Shown one piece after another: positions 1-11,831 of a stretch of DNA of 52,815 nt; the stretch's first letter is position 1; each line of letters begins with the position of its first letter. The notes beneath the pieces were generated by a model, which saw only the letters and a program-made list of their open reading frames with translations, ran no database searches and was not told where the DNA came from. Origin of the DNA: Krasilnikovozyma curviuscula (taxonomy: Eukaryota; Basidiomycota; Tremellomycetes; Cystofilobasidiales; Mrakiaceae); NCBI GenBank assembly GCA_014825775.1, contig MVAQ01000153.1:1-52815 (forward strand). Reading direction: 5' to 3'. Made by a program: the position numbers and the translations under genes.

Positions 1-660
1 CACTTGAGATTGGCAGAGATTTCCTAAACGATTTCCTACAACTGTAGCCTGGGTGGTACCAACTTTAGGCTCTGGCATATAGACGAAGCCAGCTGTCAAC
101 AGTGCGCAGAGGTAGACGACCATCCAGATTAATTCTGATACTTCAAGCTCCCACAGACCAGCACAGAAGCTCCTCCAGGAAACAAGATTTCTGAATAATG
201 TCTGGGCACCAGAGACAGGTCTGAATATGTTTTTCTGAGTTGGGACGTTCGATTCGACAGTGGTGTTCTCGCCAGCTTTCTCCACGACGCCGACCCCCGT
301 TAAGATCTGTTTTCTGCGTCGGCGTTCTTGAAAAATGTACTCTACCACATTGATGATGGTGAAGAGAGCAATTGTGGACGCGATGGCGTACCCTGGCAAG
401 AGATGAAGAAATGAGGATGGTATCAGATAAAAAAAAACCTTTTCTCATCGCTGGTTTTCCATCGCTTGATGACCCCAGTAGCTGAAGAGATGAGAGGTAG
501 TACTGTTCCTACTTACAGAAGTATACGGGAAAGTTTACATCCCAGGTTTTCCTGACTGCCTAGAGACAACGTCTTGTGAGTCCCTAAAGGTGGAAAAGGG
601 GGTGATGCGAGACATGGTAAACCGGCTCACTTTAGCTGGAACAGATACGACGAGCCCCAT
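1..660 (-). CDS. Ferric reductase, FRE family (N-terminal part, cut by the window edge)
   Basis: Three exons join in phase: 660-631, 559-517 and 392 down to base 1, with clean gtgagc/ctctag and gtaagt/gccag intron borders. The predicted N-terminus has a first membrane helix (about residues 22-42, FPVYFWYAIAST onward), an Arg-rich cytosolic loop, and a second helix (LIWMVVYLCALLTAGFVY). It is followed by GNRLGNLCQSQ, which resembles the A-N-R-x-G-x-L-A-x-S-Q segment that precedes the haem-binding core in fungal ferric reductases. Such enzymes pass electrons from NADPH through FAD and two haems across the plasma membrane to reduce Fe(III). The haem, FAD and NADPH domains lie outside the window. 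The start at 660 is the first ATG that splices in phase. A second, complete ferric reductase lies at 17487-19774. Family assignment rests on the membrane layout and this short motif. Confidence 0.6.
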
Positions 661-1025
661 GTCAACACTATCGCTAGAGTGTTCGAAGATTAATGAGAGG
701 GGGAGAGCAAGTAGGTGAGTTTTGGGTGTTGAAAGGTGAACAACTAGCGTATGTTCAAAATTTTCCTCTCGGATTTCTAGCTGCTCACTCCCTGTTCACA
801 CTTTTTTTTCAGCGAGGCAATTGAGGTAATCATATAAGATAGAAGTGGACTATTAGCGCGAGTAAGGCGAGAACATTCCACCTTTGACCCCACCCCTAAA
901 GATACGGAAACCGATTCGTCACGTTATCTGATTGGATGGAATCGGTCGGTTGAGCAGTTGCTGAGCATTGGAAGAGCATTTGCTTCAATCCATTACGAAT
1001 TTTGTGACCACCCCAGACTTTAGCG

Positions 1026-1830
1026 TCAGGTTATATTCCTGGTGATCTTGGCAACAACCGGCCGATGATGGAGAGGTGGAACTTGAACCGCAGCTGTTGA
1101 GAATGGGATTGAACGACTGCTGAAAAAATTTACAGCTGAAGAAGGTTGTATGGGGTTGAAGAAGTAGGTCTGGGGGTTATGCTGTACAGTTCTACGTGGA
1201 CAGCTGTATAGAGTAGTGAAATTACAGACGACTTGTCTAATCAGATCGGGTAAAAAGCGCCGTAGGAGCAAAGAGTCATAACCCGAAGCAAAAACGCCTC
1301 CTCTCGCTTCGCCACCGACGGATTACTCACCTGATGGAATTGAATAGATTTCTCCAGAGTCCCGGATAAGTCAATAACCAAACACCATCAAACTCGCAGT
1401 AGGCAGCGCTGTAGCAAAACATCAGCTGCGAGCGACCGGCGGACAAATTGTCAAGGTCAGCATGATTTACCCCCGAAGAAAAAGTTTTTAGTGCAGGAAG
1501 AAAAGAACTACTCACTTACTCCTAAATACTGCTTCCGTTCAACTGACGAAAAGAGAGCATCAAATCTAGGGCGTCGTTGGCGTGATAACCATCAAAAGTC
1601 TCGAACTCGCTGATGTTCTTCTCTTGATATTCAAATCACTGTTCCAAGTCGACTCTTAGCTAGTCCTACCGACTAACCTATCGGGTGCGACTTGCATTTT
1701 GACGTGATGGTGGCCGAGGATAAATTCTGAGGAACGATCTCTTTGGTCTCAAGAGTCTCATAGAAATATCCAATTGAAGGGCTTATATTGTCTGAAGCCA
1801 ATCTCTGTTTCAATAGATAATTAGGTTACA
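1026..1830 (-). pseudogene. Possible degenerate gene (exon-like pieces, no usable start)
   Basis: On the minus strand, a coding-like stretch (about 1810-1679, reading IGYFYETLETKEIVPQNL) joins in phase through a gttagt...aag intron to ETFDGYHANDALDLMLSFR (ending near 1521). That exon runs into TAG a few bases before a good gtaagt donor. Further coding-like pieces follow (VWLLTYPGLWRNLFNSIR, spliced by gtgagt...attag to QVVCNFTTLYS, ending near 1026). No in-frame ATG opens the first piece, although a TATA-like ctataaaaa lies just upstream (minus strand, about 1854-1844). Preserved splice-like borders with a missing start and an in-frame stop suggest a relic. I recognise no family. It could also be chance or a badly predicted small gene. 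Confidence 0.3.
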
Positions 1831-1921
1831 TGGTCACTGCCTTGGTTTTTATAGTTTTCTTGCGGTGGCGCCTCCGCTTGTCCCAGAAGTTCCTACAAAA
1901 GTCATTAAACGAAACAGAATA

Positions 1922-4068
1922 TTACGACATAGTTGGCATGTTGACTGTTGCTTTCGAGGTAGCAGCAGCGTCCTCGTGTCTCCAGTTAGCAGTGATGCTC
2001 TTGTTCTGAGTGGCGCAGATGAGTAATCAGTTGGGCTTCCATAATCCCATAAAGCGAACGACTAGACTTACTTGAGTGTAGAAGTTAATACCTCCTGGAC
2101 CATAGAATGGAATGTCTCCCAAGAATGATCCCTTGTTGCCGGTCCAGCCGAATTGAGGTAGTGGGACTGGGATAGGAACCTATTTTCGAACAAAAACATG
2201 AGCTTCGCGCAGGCTTGAGCATGGAGAAGGACGACGACGACTCACGTTAACACCAAGTTGACCAGCTTCACACTGGACCTCAAACGTTCGAGCTTCACTA
2301 CCCGAGTTGGTAAAGATAGCGGCGCCGTTACCATACCTATTCTTGTTGATCATCTGGATCGCCTCCTCCAGAGTATCGACCTTCAACACGACAAGGACTG
2401 GACCAAAGATCTCCTTTTGATACGCCTCAGAGTTGACGTTAACTTCGATGATGGTTGGGGAGATGAAGTTGCCGTTGGGGAAGTTCTCGATCGAGGGGTT
2501 GCGACCGTCGAGGAGGATCTTGCCGCCTTCAGAAGGTGCGTTTTCAATGATCTTGTGGATTCTCTCCTTTGACTCAGGGGAAATGACAGGTCCACTGAAA
2601 ATCAAAGAAAAATAAAGAACAGGAAAATGATGAGTATCAGCGTGAAAAAACAGTGAGGTGTGACCTTGGGTTTGGATCGACTCACAGATCTGCTTTCTCG
2701 TCGAAGCCAGAGCTGACTCTGAGAGCTTTAGCACGCTCGACAAGTTCAGGCAGCCAAGCTTCAGCCTCTCCAACGACGACTAAGGTCGAGAGAGCCATGC
2801 ATCGCTGACCGGCAGCTCCGAAAGCTGCTCCGGCGATCGCGTTGAGCGCGAAGTTCTTGTTGCACGACGGCATCAGGATACCATGGTTCTTGGCACCGAG
2901 GTTTGCTTGGACTCGCTTCCCATTCTCTGTAAGGAAGAATGAAAAACAATTTAGACGACGTAAGAAGAAAATATGTTGGTCATGAAAGTGGAGGTGAGAC
3001 TCACTGATACCGGTCTCATAGATATACTTTCCTGCGTTGTCGCTTCCGACGAAACTGATGGCTTTAATCTCTGGTGCGTCCAAGATACCTTGGACAACAC
3101 CTCTCGAACCATGAACAACGTTCATGACACCTTTTGGAAGGCCAGCCATGGTAGCAAGCTCGGAGATCATGAGCGCTGCTCCTGGATCGCGCTCGGAGGG
3201 CTTCAGGAGGAATGTGTTTCCGGTAACGGTTGCCAGAGGAAGGGACCAGAGTGGGATCATACTGAAAATGAAGTGTAAATAAGATTGAGAAGTGAGACAG
3301 AAGGAATAAGGAGAGTTCACTCACGCTGGGAAGTTGAATGGCGCAATGGCAGCGGTGACACCGAGTGGAACTCGTCGGACATAACTGTACCGCATGAAAC
3401 ACCACATTAGTCAAAGAACAAAAAGAAAATGGGATCAAAAGGCTCGCTTACGTATCCATGTCCTTGGAAACTTCAGAATGCGAGCCGAGAAGAGTTGTCG
3501 TTGCAGCGCAAGCGACCTCGACGACCTGCAGACCTCTCAAAACGTCGCCTTTGGCGTCGGCAAAGGTCTTGCCCTGCTCTAGGACGATACACTGCGCTAG
3601 GTCGTCCATGTGGTTTCGAATGAGGTGCTGGAGCTTCAACATGATACCTTGCCTGTATAACAAGGACGTCGAGCTCCATGACGGGAACGCCTCGGCACAC
3701 GACGTGATGGCCGCTTGGAGCTCGGATGGAGTAGTTTCTGGGACATGGGAGAGTAGGGTTTGAGTAGACTATTTTTTTGTGAAATGTAAACAATATTACG
3801 GGTCAGAAAGACCGAGGGAGTTTGTGGGGATTTCGAGCTCACTCACTGGATCTCTGACTTCGAGCCAGTCTTGGGCACTACTGTCGAGCCATTCTCCATC
3901 GATGTAGAGCTTCGACTTTCCACCAACGAGGTTTGGACCTTTCCAAGCGTCTGTGAGGGACTCTGCGACTTTTCTATGTGTCTGGAGGAGAGCCGCGTCG
4001 GTCGCGGTGGTGAAGGAGCGAGCTACGGAGGGCTTGGAGACAATTCTGCTGATTCTCGAGGCTCGCAT
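1922..4068 (-). CDS. Methylmalonate-semialdehyde dehydrogenase (acylating, ALDH6 family), mitochondrial
   Basis: Oxidises malonate or methylmalonate semialdehyde with NAD+ and CoA to acetyl- or propionyl-CoA, a late step of valine, beta-alanine and pyrimidine breakdown. Eight exons (4068-3847, 3768-3452, 3384-3325, 3261-3005, 2936-2686, 2593-2246, 2179-2072, 2005-1922) sum to 548 codons without a frame break. The start is rich in Arg/Ser ([19 protein letters not shown]), as in mitochondrial presequences. Diagnostic segments include [49 protein letters not shown], and [13 protein letters not shown] with the catalytic Cys. Near the end are EIFGPVLVV and [13 protein letters not shown], and the C-terminus is MPTMS. 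The order matches animal ALDH6A1 throughout. The ATG at 4068 is preferred over an upstream in-frame TTG. It is divergent to the transaminase at 4332. Confidence 0.95.
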
Positions 4069-4331
4069 GGTGAACAAGATGTTTAAGGTATTGGTTGGTG
4101 GTGAGAGGGCCTTTCTTTGTTCTTGGTTTTTTTACCCAACGGAACGAGCTCCTCGTCTTCGCCACGAACTCGCCTCGCCTACGTTTTGCGCTCGATCGGT
4201 TCGAGAGGACGCCTGGCGAGAAGCCAAATAGTCGAACACCCCGTCTAGCCTTCGGGACTTTGCTCTCTGCCTGCAAACCACCACCACCCCAACCACAGTC
4301 ACACTATACACCTACTGCTTGTAATTACACA
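4069..4331. promoter_or_regulatory. Shared divergent promoter of the semialdehyde dehydrogenase and the transaminase
   Basis: The 263 bases between the two start codons must hold both promoters and both 5' untranslated regions. A perfect inverted repeat, ACGAG-ctc-CTCGT, lies near the middle (4144-4156). A weak TATA-like cactataca sits about 30 bases before the transaminase ATG. I saw no CCG/CGG pair resembling a known GABA-response element. That the genes are co-regulated is inference from the layout. Confidence 0.55.
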
Positions 4332-6422
4332 ATGAGACGAAGCTTCAGCAAAACAGCCTCAGCCCTCAGCTCTGCTGGCAAAAAGAACAGCTCCCGAATC
4401 TCTGCTGCTGCCCTCAGATCCTTCACCTCGACTTCGGCCTTCCCTTCCGAGCCGGTCAAGCCAGCTGTGCTCACTGAAGGTGTTCCTGGTCCTCAGAGCA
4501 AAAGTCTGGTGAGTTTATTCGCTGTTTTGTGCTGCCAAAACTTGATCGCCGTGTCGCGTTTGCTAACCCGCCCGCTTTTTTCCCATAGTCGGCTACTATT
4601 GACAAGATTCAAGATGCTAGAACTCATGTCATGGTTGTAGACTATGATAACTCATTGGGTGAGTACCATGGCTAACTCGTACAAACTTCTGAGAAGCTGA
4701 AGTATTATTTCATTTCGCAGGAAACTATATGGTCGATGCTGACGGAAACCAACTGCTCGATGTCTTCGCTCAAATTGCTTCCATTGGAGCTGGATATAAT
4801 AATCCAAAGCTTCTTGAGCTCGCTTCTACTGTATGTCATCCCCTTTGCCTATTCTGGTTCAAGGCGTCTAATTTTGTATCTTTACAGCGCCAATTCCAAG
4901 TCGCTGCAATGAACAGACCAGCTCTTGGTTCTTTCCCACCAAAGTACTGGAGTGAGCTGTTGGAAACTGGTCTTCTGACTGTCAAGCCTGAGGGGCTCAA
5001 TCAGCTCATCACTACCCTTTGTGGCTCGAGTGCCAACGGTCAGTTTTGTGGATTTCTTCTACCCCGCACCCTGCATGGCACCTTCGCGCTCTCTGACTCA
5101 ATTACCTCTTTCCCCTAACAGAAACCGCTTTCAAATGCGCTTTTATGACCTATAGAGCCAGAGAAAGAGGAGATGTTGTTCCTGAGTTCACCCCAGAAGA
5201 AATGGGTGAGTCCAACCATGAGCTTCGTATGAATTTTACGAGGCCTAAAATCTGACTTTGTACTTGATCCTCCCAAAGAATCCTGCATGCTCAACCAGTC
5301 TCCAGGAAGTCCTGAACTTACCATCTTGAGTTTCAGCAGTGGCTTCCACGGCCGTCTGTTTGGTTCGCTCTCTGCTACCAGATCAAAGGCGATCCACAAA
5401 GTCAGTGCTCTCCTCATCATCCTCTTTCTCAATATATTCATACAACAATTAGTCATATGTTCTTTGTCTCCATCGTTTCGTAGATTGATATTCCAGCGTT
5501 CGACTGGCCAGTCGCTCCTTTCCCATCCCTCAAGTATCCTCTGGAACAATTCGAAGCTGAGAACGCTGCAGAGGAGAAGAGGTGCTTGGAAGCACTGGAG
5601 AAGATCATCATTGACTCGTAAGTCCATTTTTCCTCTGTCGTATGGTCAGACAGACCTGACGATGCCTTCCCCCGAACCAGCAAATCCACAAAGCCCGTCG
5701 CTGCCGCAATCATCGAGCCCATCCTGTCCGAAGGAGGCGATAAGCACGCGTCCCCATCCTTCTTCAGGGGTATCCGGGAGATAACCGCACGTCACGGCGT
5801 TTTCTTCATTGTCGACGAAGTTCAGACAGGCGTCGGCGCAACGGGAACCTTCTGGGCACACGAGAAGTGGGAACTCCCAACCCCACCGGATTTTATGACA
5901 TTCAGTAAGAAGATGCAGGCTGCAGGTGTGTTCCACGACATCGAGACGAGGGCGAGCCAGCCTTACAGAAACTACAACACTTGGATGGTGAGTCCCTGCC
6001 CTCTTGCTGCGCCGATGATCTTCAACGGATATTTGACACTCCCAATTAATTTGCTTTAGGGTGACCCCGTTCGTGCTTTCCAAGCTAAGGCCCTCATCGA
6101 CTTCATCAGAGAGCACTCGCTCGTCAAGCACACTGCCGCCATCGGCGCCACCCTCTACTCGACTCTCGAAACACTCTTCAAGGCTCCCTCTGCCGCCGGA
6201 AAGGTCCTTAACCTGCGTGGAAAAGGGGAGGGAACCTTCATCGCCTGGGACTTTGCTACGCCAGCTCTGCGAGACCAGTTTGTCGGAAAGATGCGGGCCA
6301 ACGGCGTAGTGATTGGTGGTTGTGGTGATGCCGCCGTCAGACTGAGACCGATGCTCATCTTTGGTGACGCCCAGGCTACCATATTGGTGGAGACTATTGA
6401 GAAGGTCTTGTCGGAACTTTAA
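4332..6422 (+). CDS. 4-aminobutyrate (GABA / beta-alanine) aminotransferase, class III PLP enzyme
   Basis: Moves the amino group from GABA or beta-alanine to 2-oxoglutarate, giving succinate or malonate semialdehyde. Nine exons (4332-4508, 4589-4658, 4721-4830, 4888-5038, 5122-5205, 5279-5400, 5484-5617, 5681-5987, 6060-6422) sum to 505 codons. Family marks are [68 protein letters not shown] (the PLP-ring Asp) and FMTFSKKMQ (the Schiff-base Lys). The ending is [12 protein letters not shown]. The first 35 residues are basic, Ser/Ala-rich and lack acid ([14 protein letters not shown] onward), so a mitochondrial location is likely; the yeast enzyme Uga1 is cytosolic. Divergence from the dehydrogenase that would consume malonate semialdehyde makes beta-alanine a plausible natural substrate. 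The sequence alone does not separate GABA from beta-alanine use. Confidence 0.93.
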
Positions 6423-6735
6423 ATCTGTTTAGATGTGATACTTTTATTGGGTTTTTGAGCTGCCTTCTGAATTTCAGCGCACGAAAGAAACCGCACACTT
6501 TCGCAAGCGCTCTTCTGACTTTTGGGACCAGTACAGACACCATCAAAACGCTTTTCGCTCTCTAAATTCCTTCTATCACAGTCATAAACATAAGAAGAGA
6601 ATCAGCCGAGGTTTGCGAGCCGCAGAGTTCTTCTCATTTCTCATCAGTTCTTATCTCACGCCAAGAAGATGAGGCAGCTTCAAAAAAGCGAATCCATATA
6701 CAAAGAAATCTAATTACAATTCTAAAATTTTCTCT
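6423..6735. other. Convergent 3' intergenic stretch
   Basis: This stretch lies between the stop codons of the transaminase and the amidase, so it should hold both 3' untranslated regions. It is AT-rich near 6700-6735. I see no gene, repeat or structured RNA in it. Confidence 0.6.
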
Positions 6736-8930
6736 CTAAGCTTTGAGGGCCTCAGCAATGACCTTGGTCATAGCCAAAACCTTCTCCTCTTCAAGACGAC
6801 GTCCGACACATTGCAGTGACAAAGGTGCGCCTGCAACGCGCTCAGCAGAGTAAATTTCGTGCACACCCTTGTCGAATGCGTTTCGTGGAGTATAACCTTC
6901 CTCTGGGATGTCGGTCGCTGGGTCGACATTTCCGACGGGGAAGGTGGCGGATGGGTAGTCACACTGTGTACAGAAACGAATAATGTCAGATGGGGAGTAT
7001 TATTGCGGAACGGTATAAGCAGAAGAACTTACGACGTTCCAGATACCAGTATATCCGACGTAACCTCTAAATTCGTATTTTGGTGCGCCGGCAAACGGCG
7101 TCACTGGCATGATGACACAATCGACTGGCTTGCCGGTGGAAGTGAGCTTGGCGGTAGCGTTCCATTGGTCGCACATCTTCATATTGGGGCAAAGTTCAGT
7201 AAGGTAGCAGGGGAAGAAGAATGCCCATTTCGTTAGACTCACATCTTTAGCGTAGTAGTTTCTCTCAGTTTGGAACGCCCACATCTGGTGTGCCTTCAGC
7301 TCGGACTCGATTGGAGTCTGAGCGTACTGAGCTAAGCCAACAGGCCATGGCTCATCGGAGAGACCAATAAAGCTCTTGATGTGGTGACCACCATCAGCGA
7401 GGAAAAGGTCGTTGAGGAGCGGTGGGCCGCGGCTGTGGTTAGGCATCAGAGGGAACTCAATAACTTCGTGGCCAGCGGCTTTCAAGGCTGCGACAGTCTC
7501 CTTTACGGCACGTTGGATAGGTGGGGTTGGCTTGACGACCTGTTTGAGAAAATCAGTAATGAATTGTCAGTTGGACACAGAGTAAATAAATACATAAAAC
7601 AAGATCACTCACTCCATCGTCAGAAATGACACCGATGGTGAGTTTAGTTGGCAAAGAAACCTCTCTCCATGGGATTGGAATCATTCGTGGATCTTTTAAA
7701 AAATATAAGTACAGTCAGTAACGTGTGTTGAGGACTGTAAAGAAGAGACACACCCTCCAACCATGGTTGACTATCAACAACAGTCTTAGCCCAGAGTTGA
7801 ACAGATTCGAGAGATGAAGACATAGGTCCATTAATGGAGAGAATAGCTTCCTGTCCTGGCATAGCAGAACGAGCACCGTGGGTTGGGAAACGGCCGAAAG
7901 ATGGTTTGAGGGAGTAAAGGCCGGTGAGGGAAGATGGGATTCTGATACTGCCACCGATATCAGTTCCGACACCCAAAGGAGATCCCTTGAGCTTCAAGAG
8001 AGCTGACTCTCCTCCAGATGAACCTCCAGAGGTTAGATTTCGGTTGAGAGGGTTGCAAGTGTATCCCCAGACGTTGTTGTAGGATTCAGCAATCATCATA
8101 GCGGTTGGGACTAAGCGGCGATGGAATTAGAATACTTAGCGAACGTGATTGCAGAGGTCAAACTACAGGTAGAGCTTACCATTAGTCTTGACGAAGAGCA
8201 CGGCACCTTGCTTTCGCAGAAGCTCCGTCATTACGCTCTCGTAGGTGTCTGGCTCATTGCACCACCCGATGAATCCAACTGTGGAATCGACACCCTTGAC
8301 TCTAAAGTTATCCTTGAGGGATCTGTTTGATCAAAGTAAGCGGCGACTCAGTGGCGGATAGTGCCGTCGTCTGAAATCGAAAAGAAGCTCACACTGGGAG
8401 ACCGTGAAGAGGTCCAGTGACGCCGGACTCCTTGAACGTCTTGTCAAGCTCAGCAGCCACAGAGAGAGCTTCTTCGAAGAAGATCTCAGTCAAACAGTTG
8501 GTCTGGATAATAGACACGGCTGATCCGTTAGCTAAATAGCGACGCAGCACATGTAACGGAGACTCACCAATTGCTGAGCAATAGCAGCACGTTTACAGAA
8601 GGCGGTGGTGACTTCAACAGCAGTATAAGAGCCACTGAAGAGAAGCAGAAAGAGCCGTCAGAATACCGAAAAAAATTAGTGAACTGCACGAGACAGAACG
8701 GCGACTCACCTGGCGAGCTTTGCAACGAGAGCTGGAGCATCGAGCTCCGTGATCTCGAGCTCCTTAGCAGAGAGAATACCACACTTTTCTGGAACGTCCA
8801 TCACATTGAGAGCACCACCTTCTTCGACTGACAGCGAGAAAGGCTTGGTCAACAGCCATTCCTTTGGGATGAGGGCAAGCTGCTGAGCCTTCTTTTCAGC
8901 TGCAATCTGAGTCCAGGTTGGCACAGTCAT
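6736..8930 (-). CDS. Amidase signature enzyme (fungal acetamidase, amdS type)
   Basis: Hydrolyses a small amide to a carboxylate and ammonia. The amidase signature family is recognised from the Lys-Ser-Ser machinery: [13 protein letters not shown] (catalytic Lys), [15 protein letters not shown] (bridging Ser in the Gly/Ser-rich loop) and [16 protein letters not shown] (nucleophile Ser). The N-terminus [20 protein letters not shown] and the segment [17 protein letters not shown] fit fungal acetamidases. About eight exons are separated by introns of 50-80 bases; one intron interrupts after NYYAKD near 7243 and resumes at [11 protein letters not shown]. The start at 8930 lies in a clean context just after the 5' leader; an upstream in-frame ATG at 9089 gives an unlikely basic extension. 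The end is KVIAEALKA. It converges on the transaminase, and all three genes would release or move nitrogen. A joint role is only an inference, and the exact substrate is not known. Confidence 0.88.
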
Positions 8931-9374
8931 GGTGAATATAAGGTAGAAGAAGAGTAATGGAAAAGGCGAGTGATGGTCGAGACGGAAAATGCTGCTGTTC
9001 AACGAAACCCGACACGGATGGGTTTCCACTCGGCTCGCTCTGGCGGCGTCGATAGCTAGGCGACGAGCACCTCGCAAAGCAAAATCCAACGCTTTTTGAG
9101 CGTTCGGTGTTTAAAGAAGTACCGCTAAATACCGCCGAAGCAAAATGAAAACAACTACACCAAAAGTTGCTTTGGCAAGCTTTTTTGTGAAGGGATTTGA
9201 AACGCACCGCGTGGATTTCCCCATGATGTAACGCAGACGAGCTGTATTGCTTATATTCTAAGGTAAATCTACTGTTTCTTATAATCTTGACCGGCCTATG
9301 TCACCGCAGATCAAATTTGGGCTCAAACCAAGCCGCACAAAGTTGATACATGAGTTGATTATATTGGACGCAAA
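8931..9374. other. Intergenic: amidase promoter and 3' end of the first GT18 gene
   Basis: This stretch holds the upstream region of the amidase gene and the trailer of the downstream glycosyltransferase gene. An open frame extends upstream of the amidase start to about 9089 but looks non-coding (Arg/Phe-rich, no domain). I see no RNA gene or repeat. Confidence 0.5.
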
Positions 9375-11831
9375 CTAGCATACATAAGTTCCAGAACTAT
9401 CTTGTTTTGAATCATCCAATGACAACATCCTATAGAAGGAAGGGACCGTGAATATTTGGCCTGCAACTTCCCGCCATTGTAAAACAGGGCCACTCACGTT
9501 CAAATGATACTTGAAAGCCCACTCTGGATCCTTGATCGATTCTGCCAGTGACAATTTCCCTATCGACACCCAATCTGTATCAATGATACTCAGCGTCCTC
9601 TCCCGCAGAGCAGCCTCCGTCATCGCGGGAGGGATGAAGCGTGTTGTCAGAGGGTTGTCGAGCGCGCCACGCATGGCTTCGATGAACTCGGTATCGTTAT
9701 GGCGCATCTAGGAGTGAAGAAGAATGAGCCATTTACGGATGGAAAAGCTAAGAGACGAGTGAGGACATACTGGGTTGTAGACGTATGGGGCGCCTAGCAT
9801 GCCAGCAGGCAGATGCTGAGAAAAGATAGGGACGTTTGTCTCGACATTGTGGATGAGCTTATTCTCCCAAGCTGCCAAAGGAAAGTAGCAAGAATTCAGT
9901 GGTATCGTACATCTTTGAACGCAGTAGGGAGATCCCTTCTTACCTATCACAGGATTGATGAATGGAACGCCTGAGTTGGGTGTGATTAGAGCCCGGGAAG
10001 CGAATCTCTGCGGGAAACGTGGGAACCGACTCACCAAAACAGAGCGAATAATAAGGAGAAGGGGAAACAACCGGATTACCAACCCCAACCAACGCCCTGC
10101 TGTTTGCAAGCTCTTCAAAGAACTGCTCCTCGTTGAGCGTCCCTTCAACTAGCCGAGTGATCCCAGGAATATCCTCCTCGCCTGGCTCTTTGTTATATGC
10201 ACCGACAAACTCAACATTAAGCTCTTTAGAAGCTTTGACGAACGTTTCAGGACCCCATCGGAAGTCCTGATCTACGAGGTACTGTTTCGCGAAGCAGTCA
10301 GAGCACAGAGGAGTCAGTGATCGCGCTCGCCTGGGTGATTACCGCTTGAATGAGGAACAAGGAATGTTTACCTGGCGCTTCTTGGTCATTACATACGCTC
10401 TTCTCGGTCTTTTGCTGAGGTCTGGTATCTAATGAAAGTTAAGCCGTCAGCAATGAAGGATGGTGAGAAGCACTCCGGCTGACTACTCACAGGAATGGCT
10501 TTACAAGCTTTCTCGATACTAAACAAACAAACATCGATGGTTAAGAGCCACGCACATACGCAGTTTCAAGAATAAATCTGACCTGTATCCGAGATATGTG
10601 TTACCCATCTGATAGTCTTCAGGTTTCAGCTGGAACAGTGGGCCCAATGGATGTACGTTGGTAAAGAAGAAAGTGAAGCCATGCATTTTCCATGCGGGTA
10701 GGCCTAGGCCAGTCTGACGATGAGGTCAAGTTTGAGCATCAGCAATGAACGAAATGTGCGAAACTGTCGCACATCGACTCACGCCGGATTTATTCTTGAT
10801 GCATCCTTCCATTCGGAAACAATCATCAATACGTTCTGCGAATGAAGAGTAGGATTTCAGTTATCAAGATTCTTTTGACCAATGAGATGCAGCTTACCTA
10901 TCTGACCGATGATCATCTTCACGTAGCGACCAAACTGCAAGCAATTTGAAATCAGCAATTGTCTACCCGCAAAAAATTCAGAGCTAATGAGATCGTACCC
11001 TATCATGTAAGTCAGCTGCACAACAAGATCTAAAGTTAGTCCAGCAGCCACTGAGGAGGCATCAGGGTACGAACCAGCATGCTCCCAATTAGTCGCATAG
11101 ATGTAGGTGATTCCTAACGAGTCGAATGCCTCTGCAACACTCTGAGAAATCCAGTCAGAACAGATCTCCATCACACCCTTCACAATGAAGCCACACTCAC
11201 TCTTGCCCAAATGTTTTCTCCGCTGAGAACCGCCGTGAAAGTTCATTCATTTTTTGGGTGAGTCGCTGCATGCTTCCGACGTGTAGTTATGACTTCTTCA
11301 CTCACCTTGTAAAGTGTTCAAACACCAGCTTGAAGTCCTGTGATTCAATGATAATGACTAATTGTATTTGTGAGAGTAGTAAAAAAATCATGTGAACTTC
11401 CGGAACGGGCAAGAGCAACAGATAAGATTATACGCGCACCTTTTTTCTGATTTGGAGTACAGGTCCTCTTAGCCTCGCATTCTACCAGGGCTGCTATTGC
11501 CTTTTCATTGTGGACATGCCACCCTCGCTTCCAATCCACAGGGACCCCTACCAGCTGTGTGAAAGTCTCATTATCCAGCTTGGGAGAAAACCTCAGCTGC
11601 CGATACTGTTCATCTTCCTTTTGCCATTCTACCCCTTTCAGCTTTCCGTTACTATACGAGGTCACTAGTAAGCTCAGGCTGAGAAGGGAGGCCGAGAGAA
11701 TAGAGGACAGCTCACAGGGCAAGAACGAGGACCACTGCCAACACCACCATGAGGAGCCTCCTTCGAATGAGAGAGCCACCCATTGCTGAGTAGCGAAGCC
11801 CTTTAGGCAGCAGTGAGACTCGCAAGGACAT
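9375..11831 (-). CDS. GT18 (MGAT5-like) N-acetylglucosaminyltransferase, tandem copy A
   Basis: Likely a Golgi type II membrane protein. A short basic tail ends in RRRLLMVVLAVVLVLALL, a single signal-anchor helix at about residues 24-42. The luminal part contains SGENIWAR, EAFDSLGITYIYATNWEHA and FGRYVKMIIGQI. It also has FFEELANSRALVGVGNP, SPSPYYSLCFGVPFINPV, FSQHLPAGMLGAPYVYNP and NDTEFIEAMRGAL. The last four follow the order of the donor-binding half of animal MGAT5 (VGLG-P, AP-LEAI, F-N, SQHPYAE, IG-P-VWTVD). MGAT5 adds beta-1,6-GlcNAc to N-glycan mannose; the fungal substrate is unknown. There are about a dozen exons. Upstream ATG 11915 would lengthen the tail. The 3' end is ambiguous: reading straight on ends at 9375, while splicing a gtgagt...ctatag intron after KYHLN would end at 9412. 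It is a tandem duplicate of the gene at 12142-14396. Confidence 0.8.

Noticed and set aside
5115..5627. A 170-codon minus-strand frame
   Set aside because: It is a shadow of transaminase exons 5-7, which carry clear family motifs in the plus-strand phase.
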